This document shows, in pieces, positions 42,727 to 51,521 of a stretch of 64,000 nucleotides of DNA; the stretch's first letter is position 1, and the number at the start of each line of letters is the position of its first letter. The DNA is from Halobacillus sp. Marseille-P3879 (lineage in GTDB: Bacteria > Bacillota > Bacilli > Bacillales > Halobacillaceae): contig NZ_OESS01000001.1 in assembly GCF_900240285.1 (NCBI RefSeq), forward strand, positions 806,001 to 870,000, given 5' to 3'. A model generated the notes under the pieces. The model was not told the origin of the DNA, ran no database searches, and saw nothing but the letters and a program-made list of their open reading frames with translations. The position numbers were made by a program, and so were the translations under genes.

Positions 42727-44211
42727 TTACGCTGCTTCTGATTTTTTATTAAATGCTTTTCTAATGAGGGGAACCAAAAGAGTTAATAAAGCTAAACCTA
42801 ATAGTATTAGAGAAATAGGTGTTGTAAAAAAGATCATATAAGGCTGCTCATGGTTATTAATAAGAGCTCTCCGGAAATTAGATTCCGCCATCGGACCTAA
42901 GATAAGTCCTAAAATTAACGGCCCAAGAGGGTAATCAAGTCTTCTAAAGAGCAATCCAATAAGACCACTAATAAACATAACCCAAACATCGAATACACTA
43001 TTGTTAAGAGCATAGGAACCAACTACACTAAATAAAATAACGGAGATCCAAATATATTCTTGCTTTAATAGCATGATTCTAGAAAATAATTGAGCGCCAA
43101 ACAAACCTACTACAATGACGACGATATTAGAAATCAGGAGTAAGCCGAAGATTGTATACACGATGTCCGGGCTCTCCATGAAAAGGTTAGGCCCAGGTTG
43201 TAGTCCATACATCATTAAAGACCCAATTAGTATTGCAGTCACTGCATCGCCAGGCAATCCTAATGTCAGCATAGTAGTAAAAGCGCCGCCAATTACCCCA
43301 TTGTTGGCAGTACAGGTAGCAGCTAGTCCGCCCAGAGAACCGTTGTTGTATTCTTCTTTTTTCTTACCTTTTGCAAAACGCTTGCTTTGTTCCCAAGTCA
43401 CTATAGATGCAATGTCTCCTCCAGCCCCTGGTATGGCTCCTATAAATGTAGAAACGATAGAAGACATCGCGAAAGGTTTGCCCATTTCTTTGTGTTCTTT
43501 TCTAGACGGAAGTATTCTGCCAATTTTTTGCTTTGCTTTTTCTATTTTTTGAGGATTTTCCAATACCTGATTAAAAATTTCTCCTACACCGAATAACCCA
43601 ATCATAATAGGAATAAAAGATATACCCTCGTAAAGAGCACTCTGGTCAAAAGTAAACCGGGGGGTACTCATAATAGGGTCGAGACCTATTGTTGCAATGA
43701 ATAAGCCGATAAATCCAGTGAGTAACCCCTTAGTAATCGATTTACCCGATATACCAATCATCATCGAGAGGCCAAAAATGGCTAAAGCAAAGTATTCGGG
43801 GGCACCAAAACTAAGGGCAAAACTGGAAATTGGCTGGGCCAATAAAATAAGGAAGATCGTGCTTATAATACCTCCCAGTCCTGAATAGATAGCATTTATA
43901 CCTAAAGCAAGCCCTGCTTTTCCTTGTTTGGTCAACGGGTAGCCATCAAAAGTGGTCGCCATAGATGCCGGAGTCCCAGGTGTGTTAATTAATATGGCAG
44001 GGATTCCACTAGCAAAAATTCCGGTACAATAGATAGAGATTAGCATAGCTAAGCCCTGTTCAGGAGGGAGCCAAAAAGTTAAAGGAGTAAGAATAGCAAT
44101 CCCCATTGTCGCTGTTAGACCTGGTAAAGCACCAATAAATAACCCTAAGATGCTGCCAATTAATATAAAAGTTATTGTACCTAATTGAAAGATTTCACTT
44201 AAAAAAGCCAT
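42727..44211 (-). CDS. tctA: Tripartite tricarboxylate transporter permease TctA
   Basis: The 494-residue large permease has about 11-12 spans and belongs to the TctA family. Typical stretches are GALPGLTATMGIAILTPLTF, GTPASMATTFDGYPLTKQGK, GAIPGAGGDIASIVTWEQSK and LTLGLPGDAVTAILIGSLMM. With TctB and TctC it imports carboxylates by binding-protein-dependent secondary transport. GGGAGGGA precedes the ATG. Coding order C-B-A is the usual one. Confidence 0.93.
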   Translation of the reverse strand: MAFLSEIFQLGTITFILIGSILGLFIGALPGLTATMGIAILTPLTFWLPPEQGLAMLISIYCTGIFASGIPAILINTPGTPASMATTFDGYPLTKQGKAGLALGINAIYSGLGGIISTIFLILLAQPISSFALSFGAPEYFALAIFGLSMMIGISGKSITKGLLTGFIGLFIATIGLDPIMSTPRFTFDQSALYEGISFIPIMIGLFGVGEIFNQVLENPQKIEKAKQKIGRILPSRKEHKEMGKPFAMSSIVSTFIGAIPGAGGDIASIVTWEQSKRFAKGKKKEEYNNGSLGGLAATCTANNGVIGGAFTTMLTLGLPGDAVTAILIGSLMMYGLQPGPNLFMESPDIVYTIFGLLLISNIVVIVVGLFGAQLFSRIMLLKQEYIWISVILFSVVGSYALNNSVFDVWVMFISGLIGLLFRRLDYPLGPLILGLILGPMAESNFRRALINNHEQPYMIFFTTPISLILLGLALLTLLVPLIRKAFNKKSEAA

Positions 44212-44225
44212 ATAGGTCCCTCCCT

Positions 44226-44648
44226 CTAAAGAATGATGTTAAATCCCTGGGTGAAAATATAATATACAGAAATACTAAGGATGATAGAGAACAATAGAGA
44301 GGGAAGCAGCTTAATTTTTAAAATTATTCCCATTATAAATAAAAACCCTACGGAAATTACAAGAAAAGGAAGAGTGTTAAACAAAGAAATAAATACCAGA
44401 AAAGTAAGGGCAAACAATGTTAGACGTTTACCCGAACTTGTGATTGGAATCGCTTCCTTTCTCATTTTTAATGATGTGAAAATTTCGATAAACGTTAAAA
44501 GCATTATAATAGCCAATAATACTCTAGGGAAAAAGGAGGGGCCTACTCCTTGCTGGTTAAGAGAATTATTGAATTGAAACGTTTCCCGAAATAAATAAGC
44601 ACAAATGATAAAGATTGTTATATTTATTCCTATACGTAATTTCTTCAT
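44226..44648 (-). CDS. tctB: Tripartite tricarboxylate transporter small subunit TctB
   Basis: The 140-residue protein has four spans, including ITIFIICAYLFRETF near the start, and the QGVGPSFFPRVLLAIIM segment typical of TctB. It is the small membrane part of the carboxylate importer, encoded between tctC and tctA with 14-26 nt gaps. Confidence 0.88.
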   Translation of the reverse strand: MKKLRIGINITIFIICAYLFRETFQFNNSLNQQGVGPSFFPRVLLAIIMLLTFIEIFTSLKMRKEAIPITSSGKRLTLFALTFLVFISLFNTLPFLVISVGFLFIMGIILKIKLLPSLLFSIILSISVYYIFTQGFNIIL

Positions 44649-44674
44649 CCTAATGCCCTCCCCGGGGAGAAACC

Positions 44675-45655
44675 TTATTCTTCCAGCTCTATAGTAGGAA
44701 TTAATTCGTTAAAGTAGTCATATTGTTCCTGAGCATATTGCTCAAATTCTTCACCAGACTTATAGGCTGGGGTCATACCGCGATCTTCCATAAGTTCTTG
44801 GAATTCATCACTCTCTGCTGCATCTTCGAATGATTCTCTTAACTGAGAAAGTGCATTTTCAGGAGTATCTTTCGGTGCAACAAATCCTCCCCACCCAGCG
44901 ACAGAAACATCATAACCTTCTTCTTCTAAGGTAGGTGTGTCCGGTACGGAAGGGTCTCTTTCCTCTCCCATAACTGCTAACACTTTTAAGTCTCCACTGT
45001 CGACTCCACCTTTTACTTCTGAAGGGCTTACAGATACAGCTGAAATATGATCTCCCATTAAAGCGGTGACTGCAGGAGCGGCTCCTTCATAAGGAACATA
45101 TTGCATTTCAATATCTGTTTCTTGAGCGAAAGCAGCAGCAGCAATATGCCATATTGAACCGGTTCCAGAATTACCTATCTGAATCTCCCCGGGATTTTCT
45201 TTCGCATAATCAATGAATTCTTCGATCGTATCGTAAGGAGCATCTGCAGGAACAGTAATAGCGGCAGGAATAGTCATCAACTGTCCAATAAACTCATAAT
45301 CCTTTGGAGTAATATCTGCTAGTTCTAAGCTCTCTAACATGGACATTTCGACTGGAACGTATCCAACCGTGTGCCCGTCTGGTTTAGCATTTTTTGTTGC
45401 AAGCATTCCAGTTGCTCCAGAGCCTCCTGTTTTATTAGTAACAGTAAATGGAACATCGAGGCTCTCTTCCATCTCAGAAGCAATTGTTCTAGATACTAAA
45501 TCTGAAGCACCACCTGAATCAAACGGCACTACGACTTCTATTTGGTCATCAGGATAATCTGGATCAGTCTCTCCTTGACTAGAACTTGTACTTCCGCAGG
45601 CACCTAGAAGCAATGTGAAACACAATAACATGAATACGCTTACTTTTTTATACAT
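44675..45655 (-). CDS. tctC: Tripartite tricarboxylate transporter substrate-binding lipoprotein TctC
   Basis: The 326-residue lipoprotein has the lipobox LLLGACGS (Cys20) and a periplasmic-type binding fold of the Bug/TctC family: IEVVVPFDSGGASDLVSRTI, VTNKTGGSGATGMLATKNAK, IQIGNSGTGSIWHIAAAAFA and LMGDHISAVSVSPSEV. It catches a carboxylated substrate outside the cell. The protein is strongly acidic, fitting a halophile. The ligand is not predictable, but the kinase and lyase of the operon point to a sugar acid. Confidence 0.9.
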   Translation of the reverse strand: MYKKVSVFMLLCFTLLLGACGSTSSSQGETDPDYPDDQIEVVVPFDSGGASDLVSRTIASEMEESLDVPFTVTNKTGGSGATGMLATKNAKPDGHTVGYVPVEMSMLESLELADITPKDYEFIGQLMTIPAAITVPADAPYDTIEEFIDYAKENPGEIQIGNSGTGSIWHIAAAAFAQETDIEMQYVPYEGAAPAVTALMGDHISAVSVSPSEVKGGVDSGDLKVLAVMGEERDPSVPDTPTLEEEGYDVSVAGWGGFVAPKDTPENALSQLRESFEDAAESDEFQELMEDRGMTPAYKSGEEFEQYAQEQYDYFNELIPTIELEE

Positions 45656-45674
45656 AAAATGTATATCCCCTTTT

Positions 45675-46682
45675 TTAAATGGATTTACATGAATCCCCTT
45701 TGATAAGTGTGGGTTTCATGACTTTTTTTTGTGCAGCGAACCTTTCCATTAACGTCAAGCGGTTTTTTAACATAATAGATGCTTCAATACCAATGCGTTT
45801 GGTAGGCTGGGTCATTAAAGTTAACTTTGGGTTTACTAACTCCCATTGAGAATTGTCACCAAAAGCGATAACAGATATATCTTCTGGAATTTTCATATCC
45901 TGATCTCTTATGGCTTTTAACACTCCTGCTGTCATCGTATTGTTACATGAATATATAGCTGTAGGTGGTGTAGGCTGCATCAATAATTCTATAGTAGCTC
46001 GGTATGCCAAATCTTCTTTGAAATCTGCTGGATGAATTAATGAAGGATCTGTTTCGATTGATAGATCCTCTAAGGCTGCTATCGCACCAGTAAAGCGGTC
46101 GCGACCAATTGAATTTTTTTGATGTCCATAAATTATACCAATCCGTTTATGTCCTAATTGATATAAGTATTTGATGCTTTCATATGAACCGAAGTAGTTG
46201 TCATCGACAATTAAATCTGTCTCTACTTCATCAACTTCCCTATCAATTGCAATCACTGGAATATTCATTTTTTTAATAGATTCGATTAAGTCTCCGTTTT
46301 CCCCAGTCGGTATGATGACTAAGGCATCTACTTGCTGCTCTATAATAATTTTTAAAGAAGTTTTCTCGATTTCAGGATTATCATTATGGCTAAGCAGTAG
46401 CATGTGAGAATTTAACGAACGAATCATTTCCTCCACATCTTTTGCAATAGACATAAGGTAAGGGTTTGAGATATCAGAAGTTAATACAGCAATTTTATTG
46501 GACTTGGCTGCTTTTAAGCTTCTGGCATTTGCGTTTACGCTATAACCAAGTTTGTTTATTGATTGTAAAACAGCATCAAGCGTCGATTTGCTAACATAAC
46601 CTTTATTGTTTATAACTTTTGAGACTGTTGCTATTGAAACTTGAGCGTCTTTTGCTACATCTTTTATCGTAACTTTTTTCAT
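45675..46682 (-). CDS. LacI-family regulator of the tct operon
   Basis: The 335-residue regulator has an N-terminal LacI helix-turn-helix and hinge (TIKDVAKDAQVSIATVSKVI, then ARSLKAAKSNKIAVL). A periplasmic-binding-like sensor domain follows (IPVIAIDREVDEVETDLIV, HKRIGIIYGHQ, YSCNNTMTAGVLKAI). It sits between the DapA-like gene and tctC, so it is made from the operon it should control. The two TAAAACGTTTCACT sites at 47693 and 47769 are its likely operators. Confidence 0.9.
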   Translation of the reverse strand: MKKVTIKDVAKDAQVSIATVSKVINNKGYVSKSTLDAVLQSINKLGYSVNANARSLKAAKSNKIAVLTSDISNPYLMSIAKDVEEMIRSLNSHMLLLSHNDNPEIEKTSLKIIIEQQVDALVIIPTGENGDLIESIKKMNIPVIAIDREVDEVETDLIVDDNYFGSYESIKYLYQLGHKRIGIIYGHQKNSIGRDRFTGAIAALEDLSIETDPSLIHPADFKEDLAYRATIELLMQPTPPTAIYSCNNTMTAGVLKAIRDQDMKIPEDISVIAFGDNSQWELVNPKLTLMTQPTKRIGIEASIMLKNRLTLMERFAAQKKVMKPTLIKGDSCKSI

Positions 46683-46756
46683 TTACAGTTAACCTCCGTG
46701 AAAATAGTAGTTTCGTATAATATCAAAGCACGGAAGTTCTAATTCTTCAAACATTT

Positions 46757-47668
46757 TTAAGAGTTTGTATAGAGTTTTTTGTGGATATTCCATTCATTGA
46801 TCTCTTGTTCCATAGTTTTCATTGTTTCTACGGAAAGGTTCATTTGTGGACTTCTCATCGAACCAGCTAGTATGCCGCGAAGCTCTAAGGCTTTCTTGAA
46901 GTAGGACATGTTCGCTCCGGCTTTTAATATTTCAATAATCTGATTGGCATGCTTCTGCATTTCTTGAGCTTTCGTAATTCTTCCATTATAGTAATGCTGT
47001 TTAATCTCCACAAAAGGTTCTGGATACACGCCTGAAACCCCTGATACAACACCGTCACATCCCATGGCTAAAGCAGGTAGAAGTAAAGTATCTGCTCCAG
47101 TTAAAACAGAAAATTCTCCTGGCTGAATTGATAAGTAATCTTTTAATTTTATGAAATCAGGATAGCTATATTTAATACCCACTATGTTTGTGAAACCTTC
47201 AGCTAATTCTTTTACAACTTCAAATGACAAATCATTACCTGAACATTGAGGAATGTTATAAAGATAAATTGGAAAATTGCTAGGAAGAGACTTTGCAATT
47301 TGTGTATAGTATTCCTTAATCTCCTCATCGTTTGCATTAAAGAAGCTTGGCGATACTGCACCAATACCATCGGCTCCCGCTTCTAGTGCATGGTGAGCAA
47401 GCTCTAACGTATCTTTGGTAGTCATCGCGCCTACATGGATAAAAACATTCACTCTCTTATCCGTAGTCTGTATTACTTTTTCAGCAATCTTCTTACGTTC
47501 ATCAAGAGTGAGCTTAAACATTTCACCTGTTGTTCCTAATGGGAAAAGACAATCAACTCCTTTTTCTATTAAAAAATTAGTTAGTTTCTCTGTTTCCTCT
47601 AGGTTTACATCCTCATTTTCGTGCAGAGGAGTAACCATTGCAGTAGTGATGCCAAATAGTTTCTTCAA
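46757..47668 (-). CDS. DapA-family (dihydrodipicolinate synthase-like) lyase/aldolase
   Basis: The 303-residue class I aldolase-type barrel has FPLGTTGEMFKLT (GTTGE), the catalytic Tyr in PIYLYNIPQCSG and the Schiff-base Lys in NIVGIKYSYPD. The family includes KDG aldolase, N-acetylneuraminate lyase and keto-deoxy-sugar-acid dehydratases. The context of a PfkB kinase and a carboxylate importer suggests a sugar acid. Start is TTG at 47668 (GGAGG 7 nt before). The longer ATG frame has no site. First gene after the promoter at 47711. Confidence 0.85.
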   Translation of the reverse strand: MKKLFGITTAMVTPLHENEDVNLEETEKLTNFLIEKGVDCLFPLGTTGEMFKLTLDERKKIAEKVIQTTDKRVNVFIHVGAMTTKDTLELAHHALEAGADGIGAVSPSFFNANDEEIKEYYTQIAKSLPSNFPIYLYNIPQCSGNDLSFEVVKELAEGFTNIVGIKYSYPDFIKLKDYLSIQPGEFSVLTGADTLLLPALAMGCDGVVSGVSGVYPEPFVEIKQHYYNGRITKAQEMQKHANQIIEILKAGANMSYFKKALELRGILAGSMRSPQMNLSVETMKTMEQEINEWNIHKKLYTNS

Positions 47669-47692
47669 ATAAAGTCCTCCTATCACATTTAA

Positions 47693-47706
47693 TAAAACGT
47701 TTCACT
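47693..47706. promoter_or_regulatory. LacI-type operator O1
   Basis: TAAAACGTTTCACT, with the central CG of LacI-family sites. It lies just downstream of the leftward -10, around the transcription start. An exact copy occurs at 47769. Confidence 0.65.
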
Positions 47707-47710
47707 GTTT

Positions 47711-47739
47711 TATATATTATTAACATAAGGTTTTGACAA
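47711..47739 (-). promoter_or_regulatory. Promoter of the leftward tct operon
   Basis: On the minus strand: TTGTCA (-35, from 47739), a 17-bp spacer, then TATATA (-10, to 47711). It is bracketed by the two operator copies. Confidence 0.65.
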
Positions 47740-47768
47740 AATAATATTTGTTTTTAATAATTAAATAG

Positions 47769-47782
47769 TAAAACGTTTCACT
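47769..47782. promoter_or_regulatory. LacI-type operator O2
   Basis: An exact second copy of TAAAACGTTTCACT, 76 bp from the first, upstream of the -35. The spacing is near seven helical turns, so looping or blocking from both sides is possible. Confidence 0.65.
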
Positions 47783-47797
47783 ATTTAGAGTATAAAA

Positions 47798-47811
47798 AGA
47801 AATCGCTTTCA
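47798..47811. promoter_or_regulatory. cre-like site 1
   Basis: AGAAATCGCTTTCA fits the CcpA consensus TGWAARCGYTWNCW at 12 of 14 positions. Confidence 0.4.
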
Positions 47812-47851
47812 AATCAACCCCATAATTTAATTTTTTAAAAAATATATTTTT

Positions 47852-47865
47852 TGAAAGCGGTTTCC
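47852..47865. promoter_or_regulatory. cre-like site 2
   Basis: TGAAAGCGGTTTCC fits the CcpA consensus at all but one to two positions. It lies about 80 bp before the PRD regulator gene, so carbon catabolite control of the rightward PTS operon is likely. Confidence 0.5.
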
Positions 47866-47945
47866 GGATTAGTTGGGAAAATGTTCTCGCTAGTTGAGTG
47901 TGAATAACTGGATTATTATGAACTCAGAAGGAAGGAGGGAATAAA

Positions 47946-49412
47946 GTGAAACCAAGACAGAGTCAACTGCTCCAAATATTAAAAGAGGCTGAAGGTGATT
48001 ATGTCTATGGTAATTACTTAAGTGATCAGTTGGAGGTGAGCTTAAGAACAATTAGAAATGATGTAAAGGAAATTAATGAAGTAGTTTTAAAAGATGCACT
48101 AATCGAGTCTAACAATCGATTCGGGTACAGGCTTACAGGGACTTTAGGAGAGATGAAAGCTTCTTCCTATCAAAACTTTGAGGAGCGAGCTTTCTTTATA
48201 GTTAAAACTCTTATAGAGGCAAAAGATTATACGGTTTATGCAAATCTGGCTGATCAAATCTATTATTCTGCAAGAACGATTAGGCTAGATGTGCAAAAGC
48301 TTTCAAAAATATGTGGACAAGATTTTAGAGGATTAGAGATTCAGGCCAAGCCTTTCTATGGGATAAAACTTATTGGTCAGGAGTTGGAAAAACGCGCTCT
48401 TTTAGAAGAAATGATTCAGAAAGAGAATCATTCTGAAAGGGAAATTATTCATAATGCATTTCTTATGTTCCGCGAATGGTACAGCAAAGAAGAACTAGAA
48501 CAAATCTTAAACATTATAAAAAGTACATTGAGAAATTCTTCATTAACCATCTCTTTAAAAGTGTTAGATCAATTATTTATTCACCTACTAATTAACGTAC
48601 GAAGAGTAAAGAATGGTTGTTTAGTAAATGTAGATTCCCTCGGTAATCATCTATTACCTTTACAAGAGAAAGAATTGTCTCTCCACATACTAGAAAATAT
48701 TGGACTTAACTTTAATATAACTTTTCCAAAGGAAGAAATAACTTATTTTGCTGTATTTTTAATTAGCAAAAAAGTCTGCAATAGAGAAACTCACATTAAC
48801 CAAAAAAGTAATGAAAAGAATAAAACTATGATGAATGCTATGAAGCAAGCGTTATTGAGGATAGAAAAACAATTTGGTCACCCTTTATTGACAGACGACC
48901 AGCTTCTAATGGGGCTGTACTACCACGTAGAACGATCTATTTACCCCCTTAAATACAGTATGCAAATTGATAACCCATTCATTGAGAAAATTAAAAAGAA
49001 ATACTTGCAGTCTTATTACATGGGAGTATTTTTTGCACAGGAAATGGAACGGACGATTTGTGTATCCATTGATGAAAATGAAATTGGGTTTATCGCCCTC
49101 CATATACAAGCAGCATTAGAGCGAATAGATAAAAAAACTCATGTAATGGAACTTGCAGTAGTTTGCAGCAGTGGGATAGCAACCTCTAGTTTACTTAAAC
49201 AAAAAATTGAAAAAAGCCTTCCAGAAATAAAAGTACAAGGAATTTATTCAACTACCAACACGGAACTAATTCCGGAAAATGTAAATTTAGTTGTTTCTAC
49301 TGTACCCATAGATATTAGTCAGAAGAAAGTCTTATTAGTAGAAGAGTTTTTGGAAGAGAAAGACTTAGATTTAATTAAAAAACAATGTACCTTAATTTAT
49401 TCACGAAAATGA
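47946..49412 (+). CDS. PRD-containing PTS-regulated transcription activator (LicR/MtlR type)
   Basis: The 488-residue activator has an HTH_11 at the start (YGNYLSDQLEVSLRTIRNDV) and a second HTH (YANLADQIYYSARTIRLDVQ). Two PRD domains follow with phosphorylatable His (FIHLLINVRRVKNG, MGLYYHVERSIYPL), and a Gat-type EIIB domain (about 395-485; AVVCSSGIATSSLLKQKIEK). The EIIA domain that usually ends such proteins is encoded as the next, overlapping gene. It should activate the PTS operon after it. GGAAGGAGGG lies before the start. Confidence 0.9.
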   Translation: MKPRQSQLLQILKEAEGDYVYGNYLSDQLEVSLRTIRNDVKEINEVVLKDALIESNNRFGYRLTGTLGEMKASSYQNFEERAFFIVKTLIEAKDYTVYANLADQIYYSARTIRLDVQKLSKICGQDFRGLEIQAKPFYGIKLIGQELEKRALLEEMIQKENHSEREIIHNAFLMFREWYSKEELEQILNIIKSTLRNSSLTISLKVLDQLFIHLLINVRRVKNGCLVNVDSLGNHLLPLQEKELSLHILENIGLNFNITFPKEEITYFAVFLISKKVCNRETHINQKSNEKNKTMMNAMKQALLRIEKQFGHPLLTDDQLLMGLYYHVERSIYPLKYSMQIDNPFIEKIKKKYLQSYYMGVFFAQEMERTICVSIDENEIGFIALHIQAALERIDKKTHVMELAVVCSSGIATSSLLKQKIEKSLPEIKVQGIYSTTNTELIPENVNLVVSTVPIDISQKKVLLVEEFLEEKDLDLIKKQCTLIYSRK

Positions 49413-49804
49413 TGGGCAGAGAGCGTTTTGCTATCTTTGATGTAAATAACAAAGAAGAATTAATATCGAAATCTTTGATCCATTTTGGTTTAGAACACTG
49501 TCAAAAAAGCATACTAGCACGTGAAGCAATATCTAGCACTGATGTAGTAAGTGGTGTAGCTCTGCCTCATCCATTAAGTGAATATTATCAAGAGACAGCC
49601 ATTTACGTGGTAATCAATAAAAAAGGTATTCAGTGGGGGAAAAACAAAGTTCAGTTGGTGTTGTTCTTGTTTCTGAATGAAGATGACCGCATCAACTATG
49701 ATCAATTGTTTCGCGAACTTTATTACTTAGTTACGTCAGAAGAAAAATTAACGGAAATTTATGAAGTTAGCTCTTATGAGCAATATATAAAAGTTTTAAA
49801 TTAA
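49409..49804 (+). CDS. PTS EIIA domain protein split from the activator
   Basis: The 131-residue EIIA of the fructose/mannitol type has the phospho-His in VALPHPLSEYYQE. The ATG at 49409 overlaps the activator's TGA (ATGA), and no ribosome site of its own is seen, so translation is coupled. In LicR/MtlR proteins this domain is the fused C terminus. Here it is a separate chain that can be phosphorylated on its own. It is not the transport EIIA, which is encoded at 50720. Confidence 0.8.
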   Translation: MMGRERFAIFDVNNKEELISKSLIHFGLEHCQKSILAREAISSTDVVSGVALPHPLSEYYQETAIYVVINKKGIQWGKNKVQLVLFLFLNEDDRINYDQLFRELYYLVTSEEKLTEIYEVSSYEQYIKVLN

Positions 49805-49825
49805 TAACATTAGGAGGAATGATGG

Positions 49826-50704
49826 ATGTTAGTAACTATGAAAGAATTACTTCAAGTCGCGTATAAGGAAAAATTTGCAGTTGGATCATTTAATGTTTCT
49901 AATAGCGAACTTGTCAGGGCGATTTTAGCTACCGCTGAGAAAAAGAAATCTCCAGCCATTCTGCAAATTCACCCGAATGAGATAGATTTGGTGGGGGATG
50001 AATTTGTTTCTTATTGTAAGGAAGCAGCTTATAAAGCGAAGGTTCCTGTAGTTATCCACTTAGATCACGGAGAAAGTATGGATGATGTAATAAGAGCAAT
50101 TAGAAATGGCTATACCTCAGTTATGATGGATGGATCTCACCTTCCATACGAAGAAAATGTAAGGAAAACTAGAGAAGCGGTAGAATACGCTCACTCTGTA
50201 GGTGTTTCTGTAGAAGGAGAGTTAGGCACTATAGGAGATAATGGAAATAGCAGTGAAGGAGGTTCAAGCCAAATTCTCTACACAGATCCAGAACAGGCGA
50301 TAGATTTTGTGGAACGAACAAATGTAGATACATTAGCAGTAGCTATAGGTACCTCTCACGGATTTTATCCAAAACATCTCGAGCCTAAAATACAAATCGA
50401 CCGCCTTCAAAAGATCTATAACAACGTTAAGGTGCCTTTGGTCCTTCATGGAGGTTCAGATAATCCTGATGAAGATATTAAAGAAAGTACGAAATATGGA
50501 ATTGCAAAAATCAACTTATCCAGTGATATGAAGAGAGCTTTTTTCAATCAATTGCGAGACACCTTATCTCAAAAAGCGGAAGATTTTGAACCAGATGTTC
50601 TATTCCCAGAAGCAAATGAAGCGGCCAGGAGAGTACTTGAGAATAAAATGGATCTTTTTGGATCTACAGGTAAAGCTGAATTATATCAGCTAAGCAGATT
50701 TTAA
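49826..50704 (+). CDS. Class II ketose-bisphosphate aldolase
   Basis: The 292-residue zinc aldolase of the FbaA/GatY/KbaY family has zinc ligands in HLDHGE (His), AIGTSHGFYP (His) and LVLHGGSD (His). VSVEGELGTIGD and the closing INLSSDMKRAFF are also typical. It cleaves fructose- or tagatose-1,6-bisphosphate-like substrates to dihydroxyacetone phosphate and an aldehyde. It lies between regulator and transport genes, so it acts on the sugar brought in by this PTS. AGGAGG precedes the start. Confidence 0.87.
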   Translation: MLVTMKELLQVAYKEKFAVGSFNVSNSELVRAILATAEKKKSPAILQIHPNEIDLVGDEFVSYCKEAAYKAKVPVVIHLDHGESMDDVIRAIRNGYTSVMMDGSHLPYEENVRKTREAVEYAHSVGVSVEGELGTIGDNGNSSEGGSSQILYTDPEQAIDFVERTNVDTLAVAIGTSHGFYPKHLEPKIQIDRLQKIYNNVKVPLVLHGGSDNPDEDIKESTKYGIAKINLSSDMKRAFFNQLRDTLSQKAEDFEPDVLFPEANEAARRVLENKMDLFGSTGKAELYQLSRF

Positions 50705-50719
50705 TAAAGGAGTAAATCA

Positions 50720-51181
50720 ATGAATCTATCAAAAGTGATGCAACCCGAAATAATTGACTTGTCTCTATCAGCAACTAATAAAAAGGAAGCAATAGAAGCA
50801 TTAGCGGATTTGATGTCTACCCATGGTTATATAGGAAGCAAAGAACAATTTGTTGCAGATGTATATGAACGAGAATTACAAGGAAAGACAGGAATCGGTG
50901 ATCATATCGCTATTCCTCACGGAAAGTCTGAAAGCGTTATCAAAAATGCTATAGCTATTGGAAGGCTGCAGGGTGAGATTGAATGGGAAACGTTAGATGG
51001 TGAGCCTGTAAAAGTGATTTTATTATTTGCAGTAAAAAAAGAAGATAGTAATACTCTTCATATAAAAATGCTTTCACAAGTAGCTGGAGCTTTAGCTGAT
51101 GAAGCTATATGTGAACAGTTGCTTCACTCAAATAATGCTATGGCTATTATTGATGCTTTCCAAACAGAGTACCAATCATGA
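50720..51181 (+). CDS. PTS fructose-type EIIA
   Basis: The 153-residue EIIA of the fructose family has the phospho-His in HIAIPHGKSESV, within GIGDHIAIPHGKS, and the usual NALxxA-like helices. It takes phosphate from HPr and passes it to the EIIB encoded next. AAAGGAG precedes the ATG. Its stop overlaps the reading frame before the EIIB start (ATGAGG). Confidence 0.9.
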   Translation: MNLSKVMQPEIIDLSLSATNKKEAIEALADLMSTHGYIGSKEQFVADVYERELQGKTGIGDHIAIPHGKSESVIKNAIAIGRLQGEIEWETLDGEPVKVILLFAVKKEDSNTLHIKMLSQVAGALADEAICEQLLHSNNAMAIIDAFQTEYQS

Positions 51182-51192
51182 GGAGGGGAAAA

Positions 51193-51510
51193 ATGAAAAT
51201 TGTAGGAGTAGCAGCGTGTACAGCAGGTATTGCCCACACTTATTTAGCAAAAGAAAAATTAATTAAAGGAGCCGAGTCTTTAGGTCACCAGATTCGTGTT
51301 GAAACTCAAGGCACAATTGGGGTAGAAGAAGAGTTAACGGCTGATGAGATTAAAAGTGCAGAGTTAGTCATTATTGCTGCAGACGTCAATATTAATGGAA
51401 AGGATCGATTTAGTGATAAGCCTGTTGTTAAAGTTCCGACACATGTGGTTATTAAATCTCCAAAGAATTTAATCAAAAATGCAGAAAAACAAATGAGACA
51501 AAACCAATAG
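51193..51510 (+). CDS. PTS fructose-type EIIB
   Basis: The 105-residue cytosolic EIIB starts MKIVGVAACTAGIAHTYLAK, with the phospho-Cys in ACTAGIAHT, and has VETQGTIGVEEELT and VIIAADVNI typical of FruA-type B domains. The ATG at 51193 was chosen for AGGAGGGG. An ATG at 51178 overlaps the EIIA stop and is less likely. Separate A, B and C chains occur in this system. Confidence 0.9.
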   Translation: MKIVGVAACTAGIAHTYLAKEKLIKGAESLGHQIRVETQGTIGVEEELTADEIKSAELVIIAADVNINGKDRFSDKPVVKVPTHVVIKSPKNLIKNAEKQMRQNQ

Positions 51511-51521
51511 GAGGCTTACTA

